This document shows, in pieces, positions 7,916 through 18,601 of a stretch of 64,000 nt of DNA (the stretch's first letter is position 1; every line of letters begins with the position of its first letter). The notes beneath the pieces were generated by a model. The model saw nothing but the letters and a program-made list of their open reading frames with translations, ran no database searches and was not told the DNA's origin. The stretch lies in the NCBI RefSeq assembly GCF_030732065.1, contig NZ_JAVBHX010000003.1, positions 272,988-336,987 of the forward strand. Reading direction: 5' to 3'. This DNA is from Oceanimonas aquatica (GTDB lineage: Bacteria > Pseudomonadota > Gammaproteobacteria > Enterobacterales > Aeromonadaceae). A program made the translations under genes and the position numbers.

Positions 7916-10900
7916 TCAGACGGCGTTCACACAATTGAGATGCAGCAGGTTCAGCTCGCGCAGGGCGACGGAGAACTGGGCGAATTCATGGCTGCCGGAG
8001 GTTTTGAAATCCGCCAGCAAATGACGCCAACGATTGAGCAGCTGCTCATGCTCATCAAGCCACTGGGCCAGCATGGTAGCGCATTCGCCTTTTTCTTTAC
8101 AGTTTTTCAGCACCACCGAGGTGAGGCTGCGCTGCTGAAAGTCCAGATCTTCCCGGAACGACGCCCGGGCCAGGGCCTGCCAGTGGTTACCCACTGCCTG
8201 CTGGTTGATCTGATCCAGGAACCAGTGCAGTTCCAGCGCCGCCCCCAGATGGAAATATACCCGGGCCGCCCCCTCAATGTCCTGCTGGTGTTCGTGGCTG
8301 ATCTGGGCCAGATCCAGCGCCGAGAACAGGGTGCTCATGTGCGTGATTCGGGCGGCGAGCGACTCGGGCACGCCCTGCTCTACCAGCCGGGCCACTTCCT
8401 TCCGGTGTTCAGCCACTTCGCTATCCTCCATCACCTCGTAAAGGTGTTTACTGAGAGTGTCGTAGGCAGGTTTGAACTGGGCAATGGTGTCTTCCAGCCC
8501 CTGGTTTCGGTTGCGGTTACGCAGGAACCAGCGGGTAGCGCGGCGCACCATGCGCCGGCACTGGTAGAACATTTGCAGTTGCAACGGCGCCGGCACCTTG
8601 TTGTCCAGGGCTTCAATGTCGCGCAGCAACTGGTTCATGCCTAACACTTCCCGGGCAATCATAAAGCTGATGGCAATGTCGCCCATGCCGGCGCCGGTTT
8701 CGTCCAGCATGCGGTTGGCAAAATTGCAGCCCATGTCGTTGACCATGATGTTGGCCAGACGGGTCGCGATGATTTCGCTGCGCAGCGGATGCGCCATCAG
8801 CGCTTCACCAAAGCGGGCCACCAGTTTTTCCGGCATGCTGGCCGGCAGCAGCCGGGCAATATAGTCGTTGTTGGTGATCTCGGGAATATTGAGCATGTCC
8901 TTGAGCACCATCTTGCCGTAGGCCACCAGAATGGCCAGCTCGGGCCGGGTCAGGCCACGGTTGGCGGCCATGCGCTCGGCCAGCTCTTCGTCGTTGGGCA
9001 AAAACTCCAGGCCCCGGTCCAGACCGCCTTCCCGCTCCAGCCAGTGCATAAAGCGCTGATGCTCCTTCAGCGCCTGAGCGCCTCTGTGCTGGGTAATGGA
9101 AATGGTCTGGGATTGACGATAGGCGTTGGTCAGCACTATGTCCGCCACCTTGTCGGTCATGTCGAAGAGCAGCTGATCCCGGTGTTTCTTGGTCAGTTCG
9201 CCTTCTGCCACCAGCTTGTTGAGCAGGATCTTGATATTGACCTCGTTGTCGGAGCAGTCCACCCCGCCCACGTTGTCGGTAAAGTCGGTATTGATGCGCC
9301 CGCCCCTGGCGGCGTATTCAATCCGGCCCAGCTGGGTGCAGCCCAGGTTACCGCCCTCGCCCACAATGCGGGCACGGAGATCTTCCCCGTTAATGCGCAC
9401 GGCGTCGTTGGCGCGGTCGCCCACGTCGGCGTCGGTCTCTCGCCGTGACTTGACATAAGTGCCGATGCCTCCGTTCCACAGCAAGTCCACCTCGGCCATC
9501 AGCAGGTGACGAATCACCTCGGTGGGCGTGAGGCTGGCCTTTTGCGTGCCCAGCAGCTTTTTCATCTGGGGCGACAGGCTGATGGACTTGGCGGAGCGGG
9601 CAAAGATGCCGCCGCCCTCGGAAATCAGCTCACGGTTGTAATCGTCCCAGCTGCTGCCCGGCGTGGTAAACAGGCGCTGGCGCTCTTCATAACTGCTGGC
9701 GGCGTCCGGCTCGGGATCGATAAAGATATGCAGGTGGTTAAAGGCGCCCACCAGCCGGGTGTGTTTCGACAGCAGCATGCCGTTGCCGAACACGTCGCCG
9801 CCCATGTCGCCCACACCCACACAGGTAAAGTCGGCATTCTGGCAGTCGGTGCCCAGTTCACGGAAGTGACGCTTGACCGACTCCCAGGCGCCCCGGGCGG
9901 TAATGCCCATTTTCTTGTGGTCGTAGCCCACGGAGCCGCCGGAGGCAAAGGCATCACCCAGCCAGTGGCCGTATTCGGCGCTGATGCCGTTGGCAATATC
10001 GGAAAAGGTGGCGGTGCCCTTGTCGGCGGCCACCACCAGGTAGTAGTCGTCCTCGTCGTGACGGACCACGTTTTTCGGCGGGATCACCTCGCCATTGACG
10101 ATGTTGTCGGTAACATCCAGCAGGCCGCGAATAAACAGCCGGTAGCAGTCCTGGCCTTCCTTGAGAAAAGCGACCCGGTCGCCTTCCGGCAGTTGCTTGC
10201 ACACAAAGCCGCCCTTGGCGCCCACCGGTACGATCACGGTGTTTTTCACCTGCTGGGCTTTTACCAGGCCCAGTACCTCGGTGCGAAAATCTTCGCGACG
10301 ATCAGACCAGCGCAGGCCGCCCCGGGCCACCTTGCCCCAGCGCAGGTGCACCCCTTCTACTCGTGGCGAGTACACGAAAATCTCGAACTTTGGCAGGGGC
10401 AGCGGCATGTCGCTGATGGACTCGGGCGCCATCTTGAAGGAGATATAGGCCTTGTCGCAGCCATCACTGGCGGGCTGGTAGAAGTTGGTGCGCAGAGTCG
10501 CCTCAATCATTTCCATAAAGCGGCGAATGATGCGGTCATCGTCCAGGTTGGCGACCTTGTCGAGCTCTTCCAGCATTTCCTGGTGCAGGGACTGCAACGC
10601 CTTGGCATTTTGCTTGTGGTCCGGGCACAGCCGCTGTTCAAACAGGGTAAACAGCAGGCAGGCCATGTGCGGATAGCGTGACAGGGTTTCCTCGATGTAG
10701 GCCTGGCTGAAGGTGACCCCGGTCTGGCGCATGTAGCGGGCATAGGCCCGCAGCACGCTCACTTCCCGGCCGGTCAGCCGGGTGGCCAGCACCAGGCGGT
10801 TGAAACCGTCGTTTTCCAGCTCACTATTCCAGATCTGGGCAAAGGCCTGCTGAAAGCGCTGCTGACTGGCATCAAGATCGAGTGGCCCGCGGGGGTACAG

Positions 10901-12751
10901 CATGGAAAAGTCGAGGATCCAGAAGGTCTCGCTGCCGCAGTCAATTTCATAAGGGGTTTCCCCGATCACACGCAGCCCCATGTTTTCCAGCATGGGCAAC
11001 ACGTCGGACAGGTGAATGGGCTCGGCTCTGTGATAGAGCTTGAGCCGCACCCGGTTGGAGTCCTGGCCCTGCTCCTGGGCCCGGTAGAACAGCATACCCA
11101 GGCGATTGTCGTCGCTCAGCGCCTCGAGTTGTTCGATGTCGGCCACCGCCGAGCCCGGGATCACGTCTTCGGTATAGGCCCGGGGAAAGGCCTGCTGATA
11201 TTTGGCTTTGAGCCGGTTGCCCTCGGCTTCGCCAAAACTGGCAGACAGCGACTGCTCCAGCTTGTCATCCCAGCTGCGGGCGGCTTCAATCAGGTTTGAC
11301 TGGATCTCGTTCACATTGATGTCCATGGTGTTGTTTTGCACGCGGATCAGGTAGTGAGTGCGGGCCAGCACCCCTTCCGAGAAATAGGTGGTGAACTCCA
11401 CCTCTTCCACCGAGCCAAAATAGTGCTGAAAAATCCGCTGGGTTTTTTCCCGCAGGGCGGTGTTATATCTGTCCTTGGTGACATACACCATGCAGGAAAA
11501 GAAACGGCCAAACAGATCCCGGCGCACAAACAACCGGGTCATGTCCCGCTCCTGCATGCCGAGCACGCCCATGCCGATCTCCAGCAGCTCGTCTTCCCGG
11601 GCCTGGATAAGCTCGTCGCGGGGATAGGTCTCGAGAATATTGAGCAGCGCCTTGTAGGCGTGAGAGCCGGCTTCCAGTCCGGAGGCATCGATAATGCGCT
11701 TGAGTTTGGCGCCGATCAGGGGAATTTGCATGGCGCTGGTGTTGTAAATGCTGGAGGCATACAAACCGATAAAGCGGTCTTCACCAACGACGTTGCCCTT
11801 GGCGTCAAAGCGCTTGATGCCGATGTAGTCGATATAGGCCGGTCTGTGCACCCGCGACTTGTGGTTGGTTTTGGTGAGTACCAGTATGTTCTGACTGAGG
11901 GCTTCTTCCCGGGCATTCGGGGTGAGCGTGCTCAGGCGCAGGCCCTCGCTGTGCTGAATATTGCGCATTAACCCCAGGCTGGTGTCGTGATCCGGCACCA
12001 GCTCGTAATCTCCTTCCACGGCAGAAATATGGTATCGGCGATAGCCCATCAGGGTGAAGTTGTGATCGGCCACCCAGCGCAGAAACGACAGGTTCTCTTC
12101 CGCATCCTGCTTGTCGTGCTGTTTCAGCTGGGCGGGCAACTCCTTAATCACCGTGTTGAGCCGTTTCACCATGGGCTGCCAGTCGTCCACCGCCAGCGCC
12201 ACTTCCTCTACCACCGACAGCAGCTCATCGCGCAGCTGATCGCGTTTTTTCTTGTCGGGCTGGCGGTCGATTTCAATCAGAAAGGCGGTTTCCGCCCGGT
12301 TTTGCCGGGCCTTGTCCTTGCTGGAGAGAATGCACTCCACCCGGCCCTGCTTGTTGCGCACCAGATGCAGCGGCTGATGCAGCATCAGATGGGCGGTAAT
12401 GCCCATGCGGCTCAGGGCCATGCGAATGGAATCTACCTGAAACGGCGCGTCGCGCAGTACCAGCTCGACGATGGTGTGCGGCGACTGCCAGCCATGGCGG
12501 GACAGCTCGGGGTTGTACACCTGCACATGGGGTGTGTCATCGGGGCGGGTTTCAAAGTCGTTCCACAAATTGATGGCGGCACCGTAAAGATCGCTGTCGT
12601 TGCGATGGTGCAGATCATCGTGGGTCATGCCGCTGTAAAGCTTGCCGACAAAGGTCTGTACCAGGGGGGCGGTTTGCTCTGAAAATTTTTCACAGACCAG
12701 TTGTTCGACGTTTTCCAGCAACACGGAAGTGGTGGCATCATTAAAAGTCAT
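7916..12751 (-). CDS. gdhB: NAD-specific glutamate dehydrogenase, large (L-180) class
   Basis: A 1611-residue enzyme that deaminates glutamate to 2-oxoglutarate with NAD. It is of the very large class known from Streptomyces and Pseudomonas, not the 450-residue hexamers. The N-terminal third holds ACT-like regulatory segments; the catalytic part lies in the middle to C-terminal half, with the lysine-containing VPVGAKGGFVCK, the GVGDMGGDVFGNG nucleotide-binding stretch and GGIGTYVKS. I place the start at the ATG 12751 because GAGGAAA lies 9 nt before it; an in-frame ATG at 12778 lacks a site. It appears monocistronic. Family members are often regulated by arginine or aspartate. Confidence 0.93.
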   Translation of the reverse strand: MTFNDATTSVLLENVEQLVCEKFSEQTAPLVQTFVGKLYSGMTHDDLHHRNDSDLYGAAINLWNDFETRPDDTPHVQVYNPELSRHGWQSPHTIVELVLRDAPFQVDSIRMALSRMGITAHLMLHQPLHLVRNKQGRVECILSSKDKARQNRAETAFLIEIDRQPDKKKRDQLRDELLSVVEEVALAVDDWQPMVKRLNTVIKELPAQLKQHDKQDAEENLSFLRWVADHNFTLMGYRRYHISAVEGDYELVPDHDTSLGLMRNIQHSEGLRLSTLTPNAREEALSQNILVLTKTNHKSRVHRPAYIDYIGIKRFDAKGNVVGEDRFIGLYASSIYNTSAMQIPLIGAKLKRIIDASGLEAGSHAYKALLNILETYPRDELIQAREDELLEIGMGVLGMQERDMTRLFVRRDLFGRFFSCMVYVTKDRYNTALREKTQRIFQHYFGSVEEVEFTTYFSEGVLARTHYLIRVQNNTMDINVNEIQSNLIEAARSWDDKLEQSLSASFGEAEGNRLKAKYQQAFPRAYTEDVIPGSAVADIEQLEALSDDNRLGMLFYRAQEQGQDSNRVRLKLYHRAEPIHLSDVLPMLENMGLRVIGETPYEIDCGSETFWILDFSMLYPRGPLDLDASQQRFQQAFAQIWNSELENDGFNRLVLATRLTGREVSVLRAYARYMRQTGVTFSQAYIEETLSRYPHMACLLFTLFEQRLCPDHKQNAKALQSLHQEMLEELDKVANLDDDRIIRRFMEMIEATLRTNFYQPASDGCDKAYISFKMAPESISDMPLPLPKFEIFVYSPRVEGVHLRWGKVARGGLRWSDRREDFRTEVLGLVKAQQVKNTVIVPVGAKGGFVCKQLPEGDRVAFLKEGQDCYRLFIRGLLDVTDNIVNGEVIPPKNVVRHDEDDYYLVVAADKGTATFSDIANGISAEYGHWLGDAFASGGSVGYDHKKMGITARGAWESVKRHFRELGTDCQNADFTCVGVGDMGGDVFGNGMLLSKHTRLVGAFNHLHIFIDPEPDAASSYEERQRLFTTPGSSWDDYNRELISEGGGIFARSAKSISLSPQMKKLLGTQKASLTPTEVIRHLLMAEVDLLWNGGIGTYVKSRRETDADVGDRANDAVRINGEDLRARIVGEGGNLGCTQLGRIEYAARGGRINTDFTDNVGGVDCSDNEVNIKILLNKLVAEGELTKKHRDQLLFDMTDKVADIVLTNAYRQSQTISITQHRGAQALKEHQRFMHWLEREGGLDRGLEFLPNDEELAERMAANRGLTRPELAILVAYGKMVLKDMLNIPEITNNDYIARLLPASMPEKLVARFGEALMAHPLRSEIIATRLANIMVNDMGCNFANRMLDETGAGMGDIAISFMIAREVLGMNQLLRDIEALDNKVPAPLQLQMFYQCRRMVRRATRWFLRNRNRNQGLEDTIAQFKPAYDTLSKHLYEVMEDSEVAEHRKEVARLVEQGVPESLAARITHMSTLFSALDLAQISHEHQQDIEGAARVYFHLGAALELHWFLDQINQQAVGNHWQALARASFREDLDFQQRSLTSVVLKNCKEKGECATMLAQWLDEHEQLLNRWRHLLADFKTSGSHEFAQFSVALRELNLLHLNCVNAV

Positions 12752-13010
12752 GGTGTCGGTTTCCTCGAGAACAGGCATTGACCATGGAGAAAAGCGTAGC
12801 CAATGGGGCAGTCATTTGACCCCTTGGAATTGAGCCCAGTGTATGCCCGGCACCGGGGGAAAGCGAGGAATCACAGGGATAAGAATGTAAAAAATATCGA
12901 GCGGATCACTGCTGTGCGGAATATATACAAAGGCCTTTAAAAATAACTGAATTTATATTCTTAAAGACGGCATATTTCCTTGGATAATATTTTTCAGTCG
13001 CGCCAGAAAT

Positions 13011-13039
13011 AAAACAGCGGAGATAAACTCCGCTGTTTT
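13011..13039 (-). terminator. Terminator of pepN-DUF2835
   Basis: Perfect 12-bp stem AAAACAGCGGAG/CTCCGCTGTTTT with a 5-nt loop; its T-run begins 2 nt after the DUF2835 stop. Symmetrical, so it may work both ways. Confidence 0.85.
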
Positions 13040-13040
13040 A

Positions 13041-13265
13041 TTATCCTTCCAGACGCTGCAATTGTCGCAGGGCATTGCCCTCGTCCAGCACCACTTCAAA
13101 GCGGCCGTTCAGACCGGTATGGCCGACAAAGCGACGAAAATGATGCAGGGGCAGCTGCAATCGCAGCCCCTGCTCGGTCATTACCGTCAGTGCCGAGACC
13201 CGGCCGGTGTAGTAACGCTGCAATTCGGCCCCGGAAATGGTCAGCCGAAAGCGAAGCCGTCGCAT
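13041..13265 (-). CDS. DUF2835 family protein
   Basis: A small basic protein of 74 residues starting MRRLRFRLTISGAELQRYYTG. It contains RLQLPLHHFRRFVGHTGLNGRFEV, typical of DUF2835 from Vibrio, Pseudomonas and Aeromonas. Function unknown. Its ATG overlaps the pepN stop by one base (TGATG), so it is translationally coupled to pepN and shares its terminator. Confidence 0.8.
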   Translation of the reverse strand: MRRLRFRLTISGAELQRYYTGRVSALTVMTEQGLRLQLPLHHFRRFVGHTGLNGRFEVVLDEGNALRQLQRLEG

Positions 13266-15871
13266 CAGTCCAGGGCCTTGCTGATCTTCTCAAACAGATC
13301 CCGGGAAAGATCCGGCAGGTCCATCAGCTGTTTCAGCCGTGCCCGAATCAATGCCTGGCGGTCATCATCGAGCCGGCTGAACTGGATCAGCGGGGTCAGC
13401 AGCCGCGACGCCACCTGAGGATTGCTGCGGTTAAGCTGCGTCAGCACCTCCACCAGCAAATCGTAGCCGGTGCCGTCGAGACGATGGAATTGAGCCGGAT
13501 TGCCCTGGCAGAAGGCGCCGATCAGCGCCCGCACCCGGTTGGGGTTGCCCAGACTGAAGGTCGGGTGCTTCATCAGCTCACGGACCCGGTTCAGGGTGTC
13601 GGTCCCCGGCGCCGTGGCCTGTACACGGAACCAGTTGTCCAGCACCAGGCCGTCTTGCCGCCATTTCTGCTCAAAATCTGCCAGCATGGCGTGGCGGCAG
13701 TCGAGCTCGCCGCGCACGGCGGCACGCATGGCCCCCAAGGTGTCGGTCATGTTGTCGGCTGCGTCATACTGGTGGGCGACCGCCTGTCCGGCACCGGTCA
13801 GGGCCAGGTAACCCAGGGCGGTGTTTTTCAGCGCCCGGCGGGCCATGTCGCTGTGCTCAATGCGGTATTCCGGGGTCAGGTTATCATCATAGGCCTGCTG
13901 CCAGGCCGGCTGGAGCGCCTCGGCCAGCTCCCGGGCCAGATGCTCCCGGGCTTGGGCCAGCAGTTCGATGTCCACCTGCTCAAACAGCTCCAGCAGGCTG
14001 GCCAGATCCGGCAGGGCCAGCATTTCGGCCTTGAGTGCCCGATCCATGACGGCGTCTTCCAGGGTACAGCGGAACACGTCGAGCAGGCTGCGGGGCAGCA
14101 CCGGGGGCTGGCGCCGCTGCAACAGCTCGACATTGCGGCGCACGGTTTCGTTAATGAGCATCTGCACCGCATCCCAGCGCACGAATTCGTCCAGACTGAC
14201 CCGGGCCAGCAACGACAGTTGCTCGTCGCTGTAGGGATAGTCCAGCTTCACCGGTGCCGAAAAGCCCTGCAGCAGGGCCGGTACCGGCCGGGATGGCACT
14301 TGTTCAAACACGAACTGCTGCTCGCTTTCCAGTACGTCCAGCACCGACTCCACCGACTGGCCGTTCATCATCAGCGGCACCGGTTCGCCCTGCTCGGTAT
14401 AAAGCGCCAGGCTGAGGGGAATGTGCAGGGGCAGTTTTTCCGGCTGATCCCGGGTGGGCGGCGTGTGCTGGCCCACGATCAGGGTATAGCGCTGAGAGTC
14501 GGCATCATACTCATCGCGCACCGTCAGCACCGGCGTGCCCGACTGGCCGTACCAGCGCTGGAAGCGGGTCAGATCCCGGCCGCTGGCCTCGCTCATGGCG
14601 GCGACAAAGTCGTCACAGGTGGCGGCCTGGCCGTCATGACGTTGCAGATACAACGCCAGGCCGGCCTGAAAGGCCTGCTCCCCCAGCAGGGTGTGCAGCA
14701 TGCGAATGACTTCCGATCCCTTTTCGTACACCGTCAGGGTATAGAAGTTATTCATCTCGATCACGGCGTCGGGACGAATGGGATGGGCCATGGGGCCGGC
14801 GTCTTCGGCAAATTGAGGGCCGCGCATAATACGTACGTTGTGAATACGGTTCACGGTGCGCGAGCCCAGATCAGAAGAAAATTCCTGATCCCGGAATACC
14901 GTCAGACCTTCCTTCAGTGACAGCTGAAACCAGTCCCGGCAGGTGACCCGGTTGCCGGTCCAGTTATGAAAGTATTCATGACCGATCACCCGTTCCACGT
15001 CCAGGTAATCATCGTCGGTGGCGGTCTGGGCATCGGCCAGCACAAACTTGGCGTTGAACACGTTCAGGCCCTTGTTTTCCATGGCCCCCATGTTGAAGAA
15101 ATCCACCGCCACTATCATGTAGATATCGAGATCGTATTCCAGATTGCAGCGCTGCTCGTCCCAGCGCATGGAGGCCTTGAGGCTGTCCATGGCGTGACCG
15201 GCGCGGTGCAGGTTGCCCTTGTCGACGAAAATTTCCAGCGCCACTTCCCGGCCACTCTGGGTGGTGTAGCTGTCACGCAACACGTCAAAGTCTCCGGCCA
15301 CCAGCGCAAACAGGTAGGCAGGCTTGGGGAAGGGATCCTGCCACTGCACCCAGTGGCGACCATCATCGAGCACGCCCTGCCCCACCCGGTTGCCATTGGA
15401 CAGCATAAACGGACAGGCTTCGGCATCGGCGGTAATGCGGGTGCTGAAGCGGGCCAGCACATCGGGGCGGTCCAGGTAATAGGTGATACGGCGAAACCCC
15501 TGCGCTTCACACTGGGTGCAGTAGGCATCGCCGGACTTGTACAGCCCTTCCAGCGCGGTATTGGCGGCGGGGTTGATGCGGTTCTTAATGGTCAGCACGA
15601 ATTCCTGGGGCACCTGGGGAAGTACCAGACTCCCCTCGCCCTGTTCGAACTGTGAGGTTTCAACACCGTTTATCGAGACCGACAACAGCTCCAGCTGCTC
15701 ACTATCCAGCACCAGGGGTTCGTTGTGCTCACCGTTGCGGCGCACCCGGCTGATGGCCACCACCTCGGTGGCGGTGTCGTACAGCTGAATGTCCAGATCC
15801 AGGGTGTCAATCCAGTAATGGGGTGGCTGATAATCGTCGCGATATTGCACCTGAGGTTGGGTTTGGCTCAT
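13265..15871 (-). CDS. pepN: Aminopeptidase N (M1 zinc metallopeptidase)
   Basis: Main cytosolic broad-specificity aminopeptidase. The 868 residues match E. coli PepN (870). Visible are the substrate-binding GAMEN (262-266) and the zinc motif HEYFHNWTGNRVT (298-302 being HExxH), with the distal glutamate in KEGLTVFRDQEF. The long helical C-terminal domain closes the active-site cavity. The ATG at 15871 begins MSQTQPQVQYRDDY like the family; the frame is open for 49 more codons upstream, but that part is unlike any PepN and crosses the prc terminator. Confidence 0.96.
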   Translation of the reverse strand: MSQTQPQVQYRDDYQPPHYWIDTLDLDIQLYDTATEVVAISRVRRNGEHNEPLVLDSEQLELLSVSINGVETSQFEQGEGSLVLPQVPQEFVLTIKNRINPAANTALEGLYKSGDAYCTQCEAQGFRRITYYLDRPDVLARFSTRITADAEACPFMLSNGNRVGQGVLDDGRHWVQWQDPFPKPAYLFALVAGDFDVLRDSYTTQSGREVALEIFVDKGNLHRAGHAMDSLKASMRWDEQRCNLEYDLDIYMIVAVDFFNMGAMENKGLNVFNAKFVLADAQTATDDDYLDVERVIGHEYFHNWTGNRVTCRDWFQLSLKEGLTVFRDQEFSSDLGSRTVNRIHNVRIMRGPQFAEDAGPMAHPIRPDAVIEMNNFYTLTVYEKGSEVIRMLHTLLGEQAFQAGLALYLQRHDGQAATCDDFVAAMSEASGRDLTRFQRWYGQSGTPVLTVRDEYDADSQRYTLIVGQHTPPTRDQPEKLPLHIPLSLALYTEQGEPVPLMMNGQSVESVLDVLESEQQFVFEQVPSRPVPALLQGFSAPVKLDYPYSDEQLSLLARVSLDEFVRWDAVQMLINETVRRNVELLQRRQPPVLPRSLLDVFRCTLEDAVMDRALKAEMLALPDLASLLELFEQVDIELLAQAREHLARELAEALQPAWQQAYDDNLTPEYRIEHSDMARRALKNTALGYLALTGAGQAVAHQYDAADNMTDTLGAMRAAVRGELDCRHAMLADFEQKWRQDGLVLDNWFRVQATAPGTDTLNRVRELMKHPTFSLGNPNRVRALIGAFCQGNPAQFHRLDGTGYDLLVEVLTQLNRSNPQVASRLLTPLIQFSRLDDDRQALIRARLKQLMDLPDLSRDLFEKISKALD

Positions 15872-15910
15872 AGTGAATCTCGTTAAAATGATGAAAGAAG
15901 AAATGACGTG

Positions 15911-15935
15911 AAAAAACGGGGCCACAAAGGCCCCG
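15911..15935 (-). terminator. Terminator of proQ-prc
   Basis: On the minus strand: CGGGGCC stem, 5-nt loop TTTGT, GGCCCCG, then six T. Sits 13 nt past the prc stop. Confidence 0.85.
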
Positions 15936-15947
15936 AATGGCAATGAA

Positions 15948-17954
15948 TTAGCCCAGCAACCTGGCCAGATCGGCGGTGATGCGTGCGGCTTCCTGCAGGT
16001 AGCTGTCTTCGGGCTCAAAGTCCTTGGGCGCGTCGTCCAGGGTGTCCACCGGTTTGAGGTTGGCCCGGCGCAGGCGGTCGTTGAGGCGCTCCAGCGAGCG
16101 GGCGTCCTGCTCGCTGAGCTCGGCCTTGCGCTCGGTCAGGTTCAGGGACACCGAATTTTTCTCTTTGAGCTTCTGGTATTCGCGAATGTCTTCGAACACA
16201 TAGGCGAATTCGGGATCCTGCTCAATGCGGGCCTGATGGCGCTGACGCAGCTTGGGCAGATAGGGCGACAAATCACGCACATGGGCAAAGTCGAGGCTGT
16301 CAATCTGATCCCAGGGCAATGCGTTTTTCTCCAGGCTTTCACCGGTTTCATCGGCATCGATCGCAGTAGGGAACGGAATGTCCGGGCTCACCCCCCGGTT
16401 CTGGGTGCTGCCGCCATTAATGCGGTAGAACTTGGCGATGGTGAACTGCACAAATCCCATGGGGTTTTCGTACAGATCGTAAATGCGCGACAGGCTGCGG
16501 TGCTGCTGCACCGTGCCCTTGCCAAAGGTGTTTTCGCCCAGGATCACCGCCCGGCCGTAGTCCTTCATGGCGGCGGCGAAAATTTCCGACGCCGAAGCGG
16601 AATAGCGATCCACCAGCACCGCCATGGGGCCGCCATAACTGATGCGTTCGTCGTCATCGCCGTTCACCGAAATGCGGCCAAGGCCGTCACGGATCTGCAC
16701 CACGGGACCGCTGTCAATAAACAGGCCGGTGAGCGCGGAGGCCTCGGTCAGTGCGCCGCCGCCGTTGGCGCGCAGGTCAATCACCAGGCCCAGAATGTTC
16801 TGCTGCTTGAGCTTGTCGATTTCCCGGGCCACGTCCACGCTCAGGTTGACGTAGAAACTGGGAATTTCAATCACCCCAATGCGCTGATCGTTCACCTCCA
16901 GCACCTTGCCGTTGGCGGCCCTGTCCTCTAGGCGCACGGTATCACGGGTGAGCTCAACGATGCGCGGCGTGGTGGTCACGGCCTGGCCACGCTGAATTTG
17001 CAGCCACACCCGGGTGCCCTTGGGCCCCTTGATCAGATCCACCACTTCATCCAGCCGCCAGCCGATCACATCGGTGATTTTATCGGCTTCCTGCCCTACC
17101 CCGATAATACGGTCGTCGGGCTGTAGCTCGCTGGACCGGGCCGCCGGACCACCCGGTACCAGAGAGCGGATGACGGTGTAGTCGTCTTCCGCCTGCAGCA
17201 CGGCACCGATGCCCTCAAGAGAGAGGTTCATCTCGGTTTCAAAGCGTTCGGCGTTGCGCGGACTCAGGTAACTGGTGTGGGGCTCAATGGCCCGGGCAAA
17301 GGCATTGGCAAAACTCTGAAAGGCATCCTCACTCTCACTCTGGGACAACCGCTTGATGGCGTTGTTGTAGCGCTTGGTGAGGGTGGTCTTGATCTCGCTC
17401 CAGTCCTTGTCGGCCAGGGCGAGACTGAGGGCGTCGAACTTGACCCGCTTGCGCCACAGCTCATCCAGCTCTCGCTGGCTGGCGGGCCAGTCGGCCTCGG
17501 TGCGGTCAAACTGGTAGTCTTCGGCGTCGTCAAAATTCATCGGCGTATCGAGCAACGACAACGCATAGCTGAGGCGCTGGTAACGGTGCCGCAGACTCTC
17601 GTTGTACATGTCAAAGGCGGCGTCGAGCCGGCCGGCCCGCAGCAGATCGTCAAAACTGTCGCGGTAACGCTCGAAACGGCGCAGATCTTCCTGAGTGAAG
17701 ATGTTGCGGCTGTAGTCCAGGCTTTCGATATAACGAGTGAAAATCGTCTCGGAAAAGGCATCATCCAGCCTGAACTGCTTGTAATGAGAGCGAGTGAACA
17801 GCGCGGTAATCCGCTTGGCCGCAGCCGCATGCTGACTTTCCGGAGCCAGAACGGGAATGGCATCGGCCTCAACGGCCGGCGTCACCGCCCGGGCTAGCCC
17901 GGCGGCCAGCACGCCGGCGGCCACCAGGGAAAAACGAATTCCGTGACTGATCAA
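15948..17954 (-). CDS. prc: Tail-specific protease Prc (Tsp)
   Basis: Periplasmic S41 serine protease that degrades proteins with apolar C termini and processes penicillin-binding protein 3; in E. coli it works with NlpI on MepS. The product has 668 residues with a signal peptide ending near ARA (23). It has a PDZ domain (about 235-325) and the Ser/Lys dyad in YSASASEIF (Ser454 by spacing) and FGKGTVQ (Lys479). The start appears to be TTG, supported by GAGGAG 8 nt before it; the short hydrophobic leader only appears from this start. Ten bases separate it from the proQ stop, so they form one operon. Confidence 0.93.
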   Translation of the reverse strand: MISHGIRFSLVAAGVLAAGLARAVTPAVEADAIPVLAPESQHAAAAKRITALFTRSHYKQFRLDDAFSETIFTRYIESLDYSRNIFTQEDLRRFERYRDSFDDLLRAGRLDAAFDMYNESLRHRYQRLSYALSLLDTPMNFDDAEDYQFDRTEADWPASQRELDELWRKRVKFDALSLALADKDWSEIKTTLTKRYNNAIKRLSQSESEDAFQSFANAFARAIEPHTSYLSPRNAERFETEMNLSLEGIGAVLQAEDDYTVIRSLVPGGPAARSSELQPDDRIIGVGQEADKITDVIGWRLDEVVDLIKGPKGTRVWLQIQRGQAVTTTPRIVELTRDTVRLEDRAANGKVLEVNDQRIGVIEIPSFYVNLSVDVAREIDKLKQQNILGLVIDLRANGGGALTEASALTGLFIDSGPVVQIRDGLGRISVNGDDDERISYGGPMAVLVDRYSASASEIFAAAMKDYGRAVILGENTFGKGTVQQHRSLSRIYDLYENPMGFVQFTIAKFYRINGGSTQNRGVSPDIPFPTAIDADETGESLEKNALPWDQIDSLDFAHVRDLSPYLPKLRQRHQARIEQDPEFAYVFEDIREYQKLKEKNSVSLNLTERKAELSEQDARSLERLNDRLRRANLKPVDTLDDAPKDFEPEDSYLQEAARITADLARLLG

Positions 17955-17964
17955 ACCCTACTCC

Positions 17965-18510
17965 TCAGAGAACTATGTGATCGAACTTGACGCGAACCGA
18001 CATGCCGGTTTTGAGCTCTACCTGAACGTCGTCGCGGGTCACTTCCTTAATGGTAGCGGGAACCGGCGACTTGCCCAGCAATACTTTGACATTCTGCTCA
18101 ACAGCGAGTTTCGCGGGATCGACCTTTTTTGCCCGAGGACGGGGCTTTTTACCGGCCGGCTTTTCCTTGCGCGGACCAAAGACCTTTTCCTTGCTGTCCT
18201 TGAGGGCCTGTTTGGCGTGATCAACGTGCTCCTGGGTCAGCTCACCGCAGGGATTGCCGTCCAGATCAACGCGGCTCATGCCGGCCTTCAGGCCGTGCAG
18301 GTAACGCCAGCTGGAGGTGTACTGGCGCAGGGCGGTGCGCAGCAGGGTCTTGGATACCTTGGGATCATCGGCCATGCGTTCCGCCAGATCCTGAAAGATA
18401 CCAATCTTGAGCGGCTTGGCTTCGCCCGCCGCAATAAAACACTCGGGAAAGCGCTCGGCCAGGTAGGCGATGACTTCTTTGCTGTTTTTCAGTTTTTCGG
18501 AGTTTTCCAT
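17965..18510 (-). CDS. proQ: RNA chaperone ProQ
   Basis: FinO-domain RNA-binding protein that matches small RNAs to mRNA 3' ends and influences osmotic and ProP control. The product has 181 residues. The FinO domain (about 1-120) contains [23 protein letters not shown] and [17 protein letters not shown]; then comes a lysine/proline-rich linker and a C-terminal Tudor-like domain ending RVKFDHIVL. Gene order proQ-prc is that of E. coli, with the free-methionine-sulfoxide reductase gene upstream. Confidence 0.95.
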   Translation of the reverse strand: MENSEKLKNSKEVIAYLAERFPECFIAAGEAKPLKIGIFQDLAERMADDPKVSKTLLRTALRQYTSSWRYLHGLKAGMSRVDLDGNPCGELTQEHVDHAKQALKDSKEKVFGPRKEKPAGKKPRPRAKKVDPAKLAVEQNVKVLLGKSPVPATIKEVTRDDVQVELKTGMSVRVKFDHIVL

Positions 18511-18601
18511 GAAATACCTTGGGATTTGAAACCAGTGGGCGCACCGCCCGTTGAAACCTTCACATTATAAGGGGCGCACGGACAAAAGCGACCCCGGCAT
18601 G